Part shown: positions 40,416 to 54,357 of the stretch, in pieces
Layout of the letters: each line of letters begins with the position of its first letter
How positions within the stretch are numbered: the stretch's first letter is position 1
Source of the DNA: Adineta vaga
Taxonomy: Eukaryota > Rotifera
Direction: 5' to 3'
Assembly (NCBI GenBank): GCA_021613535.1
Contig: CP075493.1
Span: 9,982,001-10,046,000, forward strand
Length of the DNA: 64,000 nucleotides
The notes under the pieces: generated by a model
Seen by the model: only the letters and a program-made list of their open reading frames with translations
Told to the model about the DNA's origin: nothing
The model's database searches: none
Position numbers and translations under genes: made by a program

Positions 40416-40440
40416 CTAAATCTTGCTTATAATACTAATG
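40416..40440 (-). promoter_or_regulatory. Splice-acceptor-like site one base before the POLDIP3-like start
   Basis: On the minus strand AAGATTTAG ends at 40416, leaving a single A before ATG. A second, more pyrimidine-rich acceptor (TTGTTACTACAG) lies further upstream. With no donor exon in the short spacer, either could be a spliced-leader addition site. Confidence 0.35.
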
Positions 40441-40609
40441 AAACTTTAATCTAGATTGAGAATCAAACTGTAGTAACAAAATTAGAAGAATAGAAAAGAA
40501 AACAGTAGGAATATCTCTTCGAGAATATATTTAATGATTTAAATAATAAAAAGAAAAAGAATGAATCTCATGTAACTAACATCACAATATGATGATCTTT
40601 TTTTATGAA

Positions 40610-42465
<1,856 letters not shown>

Positions 42466-42467
42466 AT

Positions 42468-42480
42468 CTGAAAATCTAAA
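42468..42480 (-). promoter_or_regulatory. Candidate trans-splice acceptor of PSMC4
   Basis: Minus-strand GATTTTAGATTTTCAG ends at 42468, leaving only AT before the start codon. The 147-bp spacer to the USP8-like stop has room for neither a promoter-proximal exon nor a long 5' UTR. Confidence 0.45.
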
Positions 42481-42612
42481 ATCATTTTTATATAAGAGAA
42501 GATATCATTCGCTATCCGTATTATTTTTCTTTCTTCAATCAAACAAAATAAAATAAAATGAACATCGGACTAGATAGAAGAAAATATATAAATAAACAAA
42601 TGGAAAAAAAAG

Positions 42613-45600
42613 TTAATTCGAAATTAACGGTAAACGTAATTGTTGTGGTGGAATTGAAGAATAAAAAAGAAGATAAGCATGAACATTATTGTCAAGTTCA
42701 CGTACATCAGCTGTACGAATCGATTCATCATCGCAATAATACCATTGATTACCATCTTTACAAAAAGATGTGTAATGACCACTATTCATTGAACCAAAAT
42801 GATTAACAACAGATATGAGAGAATATTTTGGTGATGATCGCGTTTGTGTCCAACGAGAGAAATCAACACTTGATGTTGGATATCGAATTAGGGATTCATT
42901 TTTAATATAACGCATTTGTTGAAGACGAAAACTAGAAAATTAGACAAAAATCAATTTATGTGATACATTAAAGTAAGAAACATGAGCGATATTTCTAATC
43001 ATAAATCTTACTTACCGTTTGAAATGTACGATAAATATTTTTGGTAGTTCCCAAATATCTAGTCGTCGTTTTTTGTCTGATAGACGTTTACATTTCGAAC
43101 ATTCATAACGTTCTTCACCTGTTAAATATTCAAATTCACGAAATAAATCCATACATTCATCTAATGAACATTGTCGCACAGGAGGAATTGGTACACTAAT
43201 AATTGCAAATGTTTCAAAACGAATTGAATTATACGAACATGAAAGACATATAGTAGTTGATTTAAATAAACCATAAAAAAGATCAATAATAATTGATTTA
43301 TTATGTAAATGAAATGCTTGTTTTGATGCATCAGCAAATTGTTGATCATTTTTATAGTTTTCAGCTTTAAGTTCTTCAAGTCGAGGTCGTGTAGCCTATG
43401 TGGAAGAATAGAAACAGATATGCAAACAATGTTTTATTATCTTTTCGAGGTTTCTTTACTTGATTGAGATCTTCATGCAGTGAATCAAGTAGAAATACAA
43501 GAAATTCATGCGCATCTTGTTGTTGTGTACCTAGATAAGCACGTTGAAGTGAGCCGACAATGGATTTAAATGGATATGGTGAAAGTTGAGAGAATTGTCC
43601 ACACCATAAAGCATAGACCAGATTAAACCATTCTTTTACAACCAATCCACCTGAACCAAATTTATTCTTTTGATTAATATCTTTATTGAATTCTCCCACA
43701 AGAAAATAATTTGTTAAATAAAAATTAAAACTTAATGATTGAATAATCGAATTCATATAACAAGAATTGCCAAGATTTTTCAAACCAGTTCGGCGGTTAG
43801 TTTGCAAATTATCTACAATAGCTCGATAATCGTATGCAATTTGACGACGTTTTTGTTCGGTTAAAATTGGTTTTGTATCACGATTCACTGTGGGCGTTGG
43901 TACAGTAGGAGGTTTAGGTAAATCATTTTCGGGAACATTAGGTACATATTGATTGGTTTTCGTATCGAGAATTATTTTTCTAGGAAAAAAGAGAAAGATA
44001 GTAAATACTGACGGAAGAGATTTTTCAACATACCGACCAGTTACTGCATCGAATTTTTTCTGAAATTGTTCGTTTGTATTATTGATCGGAACTGTTCGAT
44101 TAAATGGTCGATAGATTGAAAGTGTTTCACGATTTGGAACAGAAAATGCTGAAGGAGGTTTTGGTGGAATATTTTCTTGATTTGTATGAATTGGTTTAGG
44201 AGGTTTTGAGATTTCGGAAGTGGTAATAGTATTTGGGATGTTTGGTAATGGATGTGGTGAAATATCTGGAACAATTGGAGTAGTAGTAGTAGTTTGTAGT
44301 TCTTGACTCACTGATAGAGACGGTCTAAAATAACAAGAAAACAGACGAAATCAGTTTTATTCTAGCAGAACGTTTCTTTTCGATATTGTGTAATTCTATG
44401 TGATGAATATAGTCGCATTCTTTCGATTTTCATTGAAACTAACCCTGCTGGAGTTATTGGTTTTATAGATCGATTTGGAATTTCTGGTAATTCTCTTATT
44501 ACTATTACTGGTTGCTGTTCCTCCGGTTCTACCTATAATAATGAAAAACTGAGTTGAAATTATTATATGAATCATTGATTAATTACGGGTTTTATTATTG
44601 ATTCTTCTTGATCTGGTTTTTGATTATTGATTGGCTTTTGTGTACGATCAAATTGTGGAATAACAGCAGGTGAAATGACCGCTGCTTCTGGTTGAGCTGC
44701 AGTAGCTGCATCGCTTGGAACTTCTTCCGAGACAATCACATCATCTGGATAGGAAACCTCTACAAATAACAAAATGCAAATTGAGTATTTAAGATTAAGA
44801 CATATTTTCTTACCGAATGATTGAAGACCGTCATTACTTCTATTTGCTATTATTGGAGCTGTATTTTCACCCGGATAATAAGTACACCAATCCTGATAAC
44901 CTCCTTCAAGTATCAATGGTTCATGTTTCAATTTAACATCTCGATCAAACTAGAAAAGAAATTATTTGCTATTAACAATAATAACAATAAACATTCACTG
45001 TTTTCTTACGATATATATTGCTTGTTTTAAACCTTGCAAACAATGATTCGATCTTAAATCATTTTCATAACTTTCTTCATCGAATATTACAATATAATCA
45101 TAAGTATCACGTTGTTTAAATTTCATTGCCGCTTCTGGATCAGTTAAAGCAGATTCTACACCCCACGATGTCCATCTAAATAAAAGAAATATAAAGCAAA
45201 TATTTCGACGAGTTCAATATGTCTTACCCTTTTCCATGCATAAGATCAAATGGAACATGAATACAAGCAGATGTTTTCATATGTGATTGATCATAATGTG
45301 TTTTCGAACGCATATCAATTAATAAAATATTTTTCTTACGTGTGTTCAAAAATTTATACAGTAATTTAGGTAGAATAGATTTGGCCACTACGAAAAGATT
45401 TGTACATCAATCAGATGCAAAATTAAATTAAAAAAAAACTTACAAGAACTTTCCTCATCAATTTCAGCTTGTATTTTCCGTTTTTCTTCCAATTTAACAG
45501 CATTCTTTTCATCATATCTTCAAAAAGAAACAAGTTCAACTGCGAAATTTCGTATCAACAGAATATTTTACCTTAATTTTAAACTTTCCGATAATTGATC

Positions 45601-46040
45601 AGCTTTTTCTAACCAAATCAAAGCACCTTTTTGATAATATTTTACACTATCCTACAATACAATATGAAGATTAAATGTTCATGAAAGATAAACTATCGGA
45701 ATAGATATGAGTAAGACTACTGTTAGGTCAAGAGGAAAATATATTTATAGAAAAAGGAAACTTAAACAATATTTACTTGATTACTAGTAACATCTTTTGC
45801 TTGTTTCAATGCTGTAAAACATGCAAATAATCTCATATAAAGAATATAGGCACGTTCTTCATCACAATTTAATTCAGCTTTTTTTGCTTCTTGCCAAGTT
45901 GATTCAATTGTATGAGTTATCTGTGCACAATTTGATAATTTAGCTTTTTGAATGGATGGATTATCATCTGCACGTTTATTTAATTCTTCTAAATCATTGG
46001 CTATATACAATGGAACTTTCTCTTTTGTTGTTGTCGTCAT
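42613..46040 (-). CDS. USP8: USP8 (UBPY)-like ubiquitin-specific protease
   Basis: Twelve exons (46040-45777, 45651-45572, 45517-45444, 45387-45228, 45175-45010, 44949-44814, 44759-44587, 44532-44444, 44324-44034, 43979-43460, 43395-43016, 42931-42613) encode 883 residues. Order of parts: N-terminal helical dimerisation/MIT-like domain (about 1-130), rhodanese-like domain (NILLIDMRSKTHYDQSHM ... CLQGLKQ), a Pro-rich disordered linker, and a USP catalytic domain. The Cys box is GLKNLGNSCYMNS with Cys551, the His box GSMNSGHYTSF with His830, and a zinc ribbon has CLSC and CSKC pairs. This is the layout of USP8, which deubiquitinates endosomal cargo and ESCRT components. Human USP8 is about 1118 residues; the shortening is in the linker. 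The open frame through the intron between 44034 and 43979 was rejected because only splicing restores the downstream frame. Confidence 0.94.
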
Positions 46041-46086
46041 TGAATTTTACATTTATAATTGAAATAAAAACGAAATAGGTTTATAT

Positions 46087-46105
46087 CTAAAACAAGAAAC
46101 AAGAA
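46087..46105 (-). promoter_or_regulatory. Candidate trans-splice acceptor of the USP8-like gene
   Basis: Minus-strand TTTCTTGTTTCTTGTTTTAG ends at 46087, 46 bases before ATG 46040 and just downstream of the NMD3 poly(A) signals. A long pyrimidine tract with no donor in the 89-bp spacer fits spliced-leader addition. Confidence 0.5.
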
Positions 46106-46110
46106 ATTCT

Positions 46111-46126
46111 TTTATTTTATTTTATT
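46111..46126 (-). terminator. Overlapping AATAAA poly(A) signals of NMD3
   Basis: Three overlapping AATAAA hexamers on the minus strand start within a few bases of the NMD3 stop codon (46132-46130). Confidence 0.6.
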
Positions 46127-46129
46127 CTT

Positions 46130-48416
46130 TTATGAATCCATTTTATCAGAATCTTCCATCGTCATGTCAGCGAGCATTTCATCAAGACCTATACGAGGAA
46201 TATCGGCATCTTCTTCGTCATCCACAGTATTCGATGCTTGATTAAGTTTTTTCTCGTCTAAAGGTAAACAAATTCTTGTCAAATTATAAAAGTTAATCAT
46301 CTGCTTTTACCTTTATAAACGTTAATATTCTGTCGTAGAACAGGATCTTCTTCGAGATCTTCAAGAAATTCTGTATAATCCCTACAAAAGATAAAGGATC
46401 GAGTACAATTGAAACTGATCTAAGAAATCTAACAAACCGTTCAATAGTACTGTTGACACTGGCCACATCTTCAACATCCATATGTTTCAATTTCCATTGA
46501 CGTCGTCGATTGCGAAGACTCTTATCTGCGTAAACTTTCTTGACAAGAATCTAAATGGATAAATTTACATAAGAGAGAAAAAAAGAAAACAAACTAACCA
46601 CATCGGCTAATTGTTCGAGATCATATTGATCTAAACTTGAATCGCTGACATTACTGTTCTGTAAGTCGAATCTATTTTCCGAAATAAAATAGATTTAAAT
46701 AATATTTCATCATAAATTGATCAACATACCCCATCACTGTATCACCCGGATGTAGAATATGACCAAGATGGCTAATTGTTGAATATTGTTTATCAACAAC
46801 ACCGATTTCAGATCCTTTCATTACATATACTTCAGCCAAAGCATGCTAGAATAAATTCATTTTATGTGTCTTATTCATTCTCAACAACTATGGGTATTCA
46901 TTCAACCGACAAAAATCGATTCTACGATAATCTACTATAGGCAACTAAATCATTAATATCGATAGTAATCTTTTAATAATAATAACAATAGATTTAAAGT
47001 TCAAACCTTATGTGATTCTTTTCCATAGACATGTGGCTTAGAATCTGCATCGAGCACATTAACATCGCAAACAATGTATTCAACTAGATGTTTTGAATCA
47101 CATAGAGCAGTAAATGGTGATCGCCAATAATCATTCGATGAGATCGGTGCAACTACAATTGCATTTTAGATTAAAAAAACGAATTATATTTATATCTTAA
47201 TCTTACCCTTTAATGTTTTTGGATCAATTAAATAGATATTTTGTGTAACACGTGAACAGATACACATTGGACCAATATTACCTAATTGTTTCGATTGTTT
47301 TTTCGATAAACAAACAATATCATCCTAGAACATTGACGAACTCTTCCTATTAATCTCATTATCTTCTCCTTCTTACTTTACAAACAGGTACAATTTCCAC
47401 AAGCGTTGTATATTTATAATTATAAATATTACTATGAATATCATGGGAAATCAACCGTTTAGATGTTTCAAATCTAAACAAAAACTTGCGTTGAGTTTTT
47501 GATAAGAAAAAATAAAAAGATGAACTACCTGCATGGTACAACACACATAAGAAAATCAACTAATTTTCTTGCACTGTTTTGTTCTGCAAAATAGAAATCT
47601 AATCCACCATATACTTGTTTGATATTCGATGCATCAGAATGAGCATTATGTTTTAATAATAACTGTTCAAGATACAAGAAAGTTTTCTTATGTGAAGTCT
47701 AAGTTATAAAAAGAAAATTATCATAAATCATTTTCTCTGAAGAAATTGAATATAATCAACAAACTCGTTGTCGAACTTGTACAAGTGCTTTCCAATAATC
47801 TTTTGCTTCAATTCGTTGACAATCATCACATATTTGATTGAATATCGTGAATTCAACAATAAATGTTTGTTGAAGTATCGCACCTTGAGCTACTTCTTTT
47901 TGAACAGTTAATTTTACTTTAATACGTTTCGAATGAGGTTCAGTCCAAATAAAACCAGCATCAACTAACCGTACCTAGAAAATTCCATCAAACGATTGAC
48001 CAATTATTTCAAATAATGACTATTTACTTCTTTATTTAAACCTTTGATACGTTTTAAACAAACAGTTAATAATTCTCGAGATTCCAATTGTGCACTTATC
48101 CATGTATTCGGTGGTTGAAGATAACTTTTTTCAAAAATAAACAAAATTAGTAAGAAAACGATCGAACTATCAAACATACCGAATGCATTTGTTACACATT
48201 TGTAGTTGACCTTGTTTAGGAATTAGTTCGGTGATGTCAATTTGAGTTTGCATACATCCATTACACATATTAAGTGTATTTGGTTCAATAAGAACTCCAC
48301 ATTGACAACATAAACTAAAAGTAAAGACGATATTAAAAATCAATATGATTGTGATAGTATACACACATTTTTCCTGCTGTAGTTGTTGGTTCGATACTAT
48401 CGGTTATATATTCCAT
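46130..48416 (-). CDS. NMD3: 60S ribosomal export protein NMD3
   Basis: Thirteen exons (48416-48367, 48314-48180, 48124-48028, 47974-47765, 47698-47529, 47473-47377, 47324-47207, 47152-47007, 46845-46730, 46671-46599, 46550-46438, 46381-46311, 46257-46130) encode 507 residues; human NMD3 has 503. The N-terminal zinc-binding region has CCQCG, CNGC and CNKC pairs. Family sequences follow: QPPNTWISAQLESRELL, VRLVDAGFIWTEPHSKR, RLISHDIHSNIYNY and VEIVPVCK. The C-terminus is acidic (DYTEFLEDLEED). NMD3 is the adaptor that joins the nascent 60S subunit to CRM1 for nuclear export. The donor at 46598 was set by frame and may be off by one base. This is the first gene of the four-gene minus-strand cluster; no same-strand gene lies close upstream. 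Confidence 0.96.
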
Positions 48417-49182
48417 GATTTAAGTTTTCCTGATATAGAAGATAAGTATGAAATCTAAAAAGAAGAATATTTATAAGAGAAGAGAATGACAGTGAAATAA
48501 CAACACTGAGTCAGACCGAATAGTCGCGAAACAAACAATGACGATGTATTAATTTCGATAAATTATTGGATAGATAAAAATCCAATGTTTTATACTTGAA
48601 GTTTTTATTGGTTATGGCAAGCAGTGCAGTAAAAAGCATATTGACAAATTACAATTGTGGCGCTACTATCGATGACTTTTGTCCAAAGAAGTTAAGATTT
48701 CATGGATATACATTCGTCTGAATTATAAACTGTATCGCGGGTACAAAACGTGATCTTTTTTATTCAAATCTATCGTTAATTAGTAGAATATTGAGAAACT
48801 TTTATATGGGAGGTGAACGTTAAATGAAATCTATTTATGTCAATACCGATGACGTAAATGTACTAAAGTTTCATAGTTGTATGGCAGATAATATATTACT
48901 TGCATAGTAGATTTTTTACCATCGTTTATTTCTTTGTTAAACAATATTCGATAGACTACTATACTATGAAGAAAACATATTTAGTTTATCTCAATCAATA
49001 ATTCAATTATGTGAATGAAAATTACCAGAAAAGATTTAATATCGGTTTTAGTGACTCTTCGAACAATACTATTACATATCCTACATTTTCAGCATTAGAT
49101 TTATCGTTTACATGTTAATTTTATTTTTTTGTTAATAATCATCTTTTTGTAATCAATAACACACGTAAAACGACTATTGTTT
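48417..49182. other. Intergenic region upstream of NMD3
   Basis: Probably the shared promoter region for the minus-strand cluster; AT-rich, without an exon I can support. Confidence 0.45.
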
Positions 49183-49470
49183 CAGTACTTTTTATTGATC
49201 TTTATCGTAACATATTTAGAATTTCTTTTACATTTCTGTTATTTTCTTTTCACCTTATGAAAATCAATATGATTATACGTTGCCTGTTTGTGGAGTCTAT
49301 CCGTGTTTCTTTGCAGTACTATTCCTAAGAATATGATATTCTATTGCTCATGACATCATACCTACGTTTCTCATAGTATTATTCATTTTGAAAACTAATG
49401 AAATTCTTTGATGTAGTTTTTAGTAAATGGAAAAGGAATTCGATTAAAGCTAAAATGTGCAAAAGTAGCC
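49183..49470 (+). pseudogene. Decayed fragment of a 7TM receptor gene
   Basis: The translation around 49252-49395 reads YENQYDYTLPVCGVYPC, then an in-frame TGA, then YSIAHDIIPTFLIVLFI. It parallels CENEYDFSIPLCGAYPC and VVYDILPSFMIAIFN of the adjacent receptor gene (50185-50310). DNA upstream (from about 49183) also matches that gene but in shifted frames, and similarity fades after about 49470. It is a remnant of a tandem duplicate, with at least one stop and frame changes, and cannot encode a receptor. Confidence 0.65.
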
Positions 49471-49672
49471 TACATTATGAGAATAATTTGAAAAGTACAG
49501 CTTCTGAAGACGACATAATAGTAGCAAAAAACCTATTTTTTTCCTTAGAAAAAGGAATTATGTTCAAGAGAGAGAGAAGAGAAAGAAAAGTTCTGTTTCT
49601 AGAAGACGACAAAATAAACGGCAATTCTATTATTTACGGAAAATTTTCTTTCACACATAAAGTATCAAACAA

Positions 49673-50675
49673 ATGTATACAACTGACAACTATTTATCAC
49701 TGAACAATCTTTCTGCAAATAGTACTATCGTTTATTCAAATCACTTAGGTTTGAGAGCATTATATTCTGCTCAATTCTGGTTTTATCTTAGTTTTCATAT
49801 ACCATCTGGCATTTGTTACTTATTTCTTCTTCCTTATATCCTTATTAAAAAAACTGAACGACAAGCTCTTCATAATCATTCTATACTTGCGCTTCTTATC
49901 GTTGCCTTTTGTATTGTAATATTCGATTATTCATGGAAAATCGATAGTTATCGACGAGAAGGAAAAGTTTGGCCACAAATATCATTTTTATGTCAAATCT
50001 GGTGGCTTCTATGATGCTTGTACAGTTATTCTAGCATGGTCATCATTTGAACGACATATTCTTATTTTCCATTCTCATCTAGTTGCCACACGACGAAAAC
50101 GAATTGTTGTGCATTATTTACCATTGATTCTAATCATTATATATTTAGCAATCTTTTATATCTATGTCATATTTTTTCCATCCTGCGAGAATGAATATGA
50201 TTTCAGCATACCTCTGTGTGGAGCGTATCCATGCGTTTACTCAATCATGTCGTTAAGTATATGGATAACTGTGGTTTATGATATTTTGCCTTCTTTTATG
50301 ATTGCAATATTCAATGCTGCTTTAATTTTACGTGTCCTATGGCAAAGACTCAGTCACCGTCAGGATTGGAGAAAATGTCAAAAAATGGCTTTTCAATTGC
50401 TGTTCATTGCTATACTCTATCTATCAATCAACTTACCATATATGTTTATTGTCCTGATACATTTAGTTGGCTATGTTGATGTTGGCAATTCAATGGAAAG
50501 CTTTTTGTTTGATATTAGTAGCTTGATACATTATCTCTTACCTTTTGTATGTCTTATATCTCTATCTAAAATATGGACAACACTACAAAGATGTTGTAAA
50601 CACTATGATCGACGCGTTGCGCCCGTCATGACAATTGCAACAAGGCAAAGACAAATGCTAGATGTCAGAACATAA
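49673..50675 (+). pseudogene. 7TM receptor gene with a single frameshift
   Basis: ATG 49673 opens a frame with an extracellular Asn-rich N-terminus and two hydrophobic segments (FWFYLSFHIPSGICYLF and SILALLIVAFCIVIF), stopping at 50014. The continuation is in the frame one base further on, from about 50007: FYDACTVILAWSSFERHILI, then five more hydrophobic segments to the stop at 50673-50675. FERHILIF takes the DRY position, and Cys in FLCQIW and LCGAYPC would form the extracellular disulfide. One extra base near 50001-50006 explains the break; no plausible intron does. Apart from this the reading frame is intact, so the damage is recent or a sequence error. It looks like the lineage-expanded divergent rhodopsin-like receptors of small invertebrates; ligand unknown. 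Confidence 0.75.
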
Positions 50676-51436
50676 ATATTATTCATAGAATTGTTTTTAT
50701 GTGAAGTTTCTATGTTATTTTTTAAGTGTAAAGATAATCAAATGAAATACATTTCATTCTTTGATTGACCCATTGACCTCGTTCCCAATGGAAATCATAT
50801 ATAGAAGTGATATTTTTCCTTGTGTAAATGAGAGGGTAGTCTCTTCATTCAAGTTATTGATATAGAACGACTATTCATTGAGTTGTTTATTGTATTCCAT
50901 TGTATAGCAATAAATTCAACATAGATTTTGTATGTTATGGGATATATTTTCAAATAGTAAGTTTAGTTGAAAAATTTTCTGGACAATTTGAATATTTGTT
51001 TCTAATGATAAATTTTGCATTTAAAGCAAAAGTTTTATTTTTGACCATTTAGAGGTCAAAGTATGACAATAATTCAATCATTTCCTATTGAAAAACATTC
51101 AACAATGACAAATGATTCGGTTTTCAACTTTCACAATCATTTCGGGTATAAGATTATCGCTAATCTCTTCAAAAATAATCTCAAAGATTTTTGTCTATAT
51201 AATTTCAATTCATCTCGGAGACATTTTTTTAAAAGCTTCTACGGTATATTTCCTTTATATTGAAAACAAAGTTGCCTCGTTATTTTACTTGATATCTTCG
51301 AATACAACATATCTGCTGTAGGATATATATAGCTTGCCATTTTTTTGTGATTTAACCACAACTAATTAATAGTAGATCAGTAGCCAAGGCGAAACTATCA
51401 TAGTCTAAAATGAATCAATCATTATCATCGTATGAC
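50676..51436. other. Intergenic region
   Basis: AT-rich spacer between the receptor pseudogene and the TIR element; no supported exon. Confidence 0.5.
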
Positions 51437-52560
51437 CAGGGCTGCCATCTGGTGAGACCTAAGATGGGGTACAAATATTCTTGAATGGGGTACAAATATT
51501 CTTGAATGGGGTACATTTGAGGTACATTATTGTTCAAAATGGGGTACGTAATGGGGTACACAATTTTTTCATGGTTAACAATAGAACTGATATTAAAAAA
51601 TCCATTTCACAAATTATTTTTTCACGAAAAAAACTTTTTTTAGGTCTTTTCCTCTGTTCTGAAATTAGTCTTCGAATTCTACTTCTTATTTTTGAAACAA
51701 GTGGTTCCCGAACAATTATATATTCTTTTCACTATGTATTCCCTCAGAAAGATAAAAATATTCACTTAAAGTCAAGGACAGAGCCAGAAATTTGTTTGAA
51801 AAAATCGACTACAGGAATATTTTGGCAACCGAAAAATATTAGAGGGATCGAAAACTTTCGGAAATTTTTCTGAAAAATTGAAAAGTATTCAAGCATTTTG
51901 AGAAAATTTTTGTGATCTTTAAAACATTTTCCAATCTTTTATGGTTTTTTTTCAAAATCCTACGAAAAGTGTTGAAAGATTCCTATAATCTTTTCGACAA
52001 CTCCAAGAATAATTTCACAACTTTTAAGTGAAGTATTATTTCTCTTCACAATAACATTTAAAAAAAAATTGCTGTGCTGCCTTTCAAAAGTCCAATATTT
52101 CGATCCGAGTCGAGATCGACCTCTTTAAGCTTTTCAAAAAGGTCTCTACTTAAAGTATGTCGTCTCTAGTTACATTAATTAATAGACATATTTGAACAGC
52201 AATCTTTCTACTTGCTTTTAGCAATTCTAATCAACTGTGTTCGAGATTCTGGAAAAGAAGAAACATTTTTAACTGGTATCTTAGTATTTAGTCGTATCTT
52301 AACTCACATCCATAGCAACTGCTTTACTTGCATCGAATTCGATTGAATATAATGAACGTTTCATTTGACTGAAACGGACTCTTCGCATCTTTCTGCAAAT
52401 GATTATATTAATTACAGTCAATACATTTATTGATTTTAACCGAAGATATTTAGTTTGGTGTGAACAAAAATAGTTCAAATGGGGTACAAAATTTGTACCT
52501 CTGAGGTACAAATTTTTTTGAGGTACAAATCGTTCAAATGGGGTACAGATGGCAGCCCTG
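51437..52560. mobile_element. hAT-like non-autonomous element with GGGGTAC subterminal repeats
   Basis: Perfect 15-bp terminal inverted repeats, CAGGGCTGCCATCTG, bound a 1124-bp segment. The CAGGG start is typical of hAT elements. Just inside the left end GGGGTAC occurs five times and GAGGTAC once within about 100 bp, including two copies of a 21-bp unit; the right end has a similar cluster in the same orientation (about 52480-52548). Such subterminal motifs are bound by hAT transposases. The 8-bp flanks (CGTATGAC and ATTTCAAC) do not match well, so the target duplication has decayed or the edges are slightly off. No transposase ORF is present. An exon-like block lies inside on the minus strand (52314-52390). 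Confidence 0.65.
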
Positions 52561-52757
52561 ATTTCAACTATTCAGTTATTCAAGTACTTGAATAGTTCAA
52601 GTTTTGTTCCAAGTTATAGATGTATGCACCGTCCGAAGCACCTTCACTTACGGTTTGCCTTATGCTAGAAAATTTGATTATTTGAATATTTCAAGTTAAG
52701 TTTTAAGTTATACATGTATGATCACTTACTGAAGATGATGAATTATTGAAAAGAATA

Positions 52758-53036
52758 TTATATGGATGATATTGTTGATGAGTATCTGATGATTGATGGA
52801 GATAAATTTTGCGTTGAGAATGTTGGTTGATTATGAACAACATGTTCAATCATTTCGTCCTATTTCGAACAAAACTAAATATAATCCTTTGAGATAAATA
52901 TCATTTAAACGATATGATTAGAATTTTTTTTATAATATAAACATGTATGCAATCGAATCGAATACATTACCTCATCTGATACATTAGCAATTGCATCTGG
53001 TAATACTCGACGAAATTGTCGTTGTTCCTTGTCCAT
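52758..53036 (-). CDS. Possible small two-exon gene or gene remnant
   Basis: On the minus strand, ATG 53036 begins a 66-bp exon (MDKEQRQFRRVLPDAIANV then SDE) with a GTAATG donor at 52970. An acceptor (GTTCGAAATAG) at 52860 continues the frame for 33 residues (DEMIEHVVHNQPTFSTQ...) to a stop at 52758-52760. Codon texture is coding-like, but the product is only 55 residues. In-frame sequence runs a few codons upstream of the ATG before a stop. It may be a tiny gene, or the leftover 5' part of a gene disrupted by the neighbouring TIR element. I recognise no family. Confidence 0.3.
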
Positions 53037-54357
53037 ATCTTCAAAATCATCGTTATGTTCAATTTTTTAAATGTGCAATAGAAATTTTTCTGTTGGTAAA
53101 CAAAAAGAAACAGTTCTTTTGTGAACAAATATATTCATTATTGACTGTAAAAAAACAAACAATCAAAAATGATTAGTTTATTTTAATGATTATAATACCT
53201 AAATGATATTTGTTCCGTTACTTTTCATAAATGGATAGTCATCGAAGAGTTTCTGAGTGGAATTTTTAACACTTGAGCCCGTAGACGTCGAGAAATTAAA
53301 ATTTTCTAGTTCGTGATAAATCTATCTATTTGATTAGAAATAAAGCTAAACAACAATAAGAAAAAGGTGTAGGAGTAATGTAAATATGTTGCTGATTTTG
53401 CTCAAAAAAAATTGCGTCATGTGATAAATGAATATACAAATTTTCTTTTCTACTAAATTACATAAAGAAGCGACACTTGTTCGAAGATGTTTACGATTAA
53501 ATTTTTTATCTTGAGGGTTATATCTTCTTGTAAAATAGGACGAATTATAATGGAACGAATAATTGGACAGTCCGAGACACACCAAATAATATAATACAGT
53601 TTATTTGTTATTTTGTTTAATTGAATATGAAAAAGATAGTATTAATAGTTTCTTCAATTATTTTCTTGTTTATTATATAATTCATCAGATAGATCTTCTT
53701 CATTTTATCGGATATTCATATGTCACGAACATACATGGTATTAATTGTAGTCCAATAACAAGTATTGAACAAAATAGTCATTTAAAATGCATTTGATCAA
53801 CATTATGAAAAAATCGCTACAACAAAATATAGGTGATGTTGCCAATATCTATGGAATTTCTTTGAAATTTTATGAGATAATTTAAATCTAGTTGTCAAGA
53901 AAAGTTAAGCGCGAACTTCGTTCAACAAATATTTTACAGCTGATGCATCATATTCCGTATAGTCGAGTAAAGCTCGAGTACCGTCTAGTTTTTCAATTTC
54001 TTGCTTTTCATGTTTATTTTTCTATTATATCTGAGAAAATTGAATGGCAATATATTTGTTTATAAATGGAATGTATAGACAATCAAAAAAAAAAGTTTAT
54101 ATAACAAATAGCAGTAGAAAAAGAAGCAAAAGAAGAAAAATGATAGTCACTTATCAAAAAAGCTGTTTGTCAGGAATTACCTAACACATATTAGACAGCA
54201 TTTCTAGTCTAAATCTTATTCTGCATATATGTAGATTAGCGAGATTCATTAATGCAGAATAAATGAAAAATATTCGTTTTTCAAAAATGAAAATACGATG
54301 AATTTACAAAGGAAAAACGAAAGAAAAGAAACCAGTGAACATGTTCAATTACGATAT
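53037..54357. other. Intergenic region
   Basis: AT-rich spacer between the doubtful small gene and the end of the adhesion gene. No supported exon; it probably includes the 3' UTR of the adhesion gene. Confidence 0.45.

Noticed and set aside
49398-49703. 101-codon ORF between the two receptor loci
   Set aside because: Basic, low-complexity translation partly overlapping the decayed receptor fragment; no support as a gene.
49673-50014. Intron to explain the frame break in the receptor gene
   Set aside because: The only GT...AG pair near the break is about 24 bp and would delete the conserved third-helix start (FYDAC).
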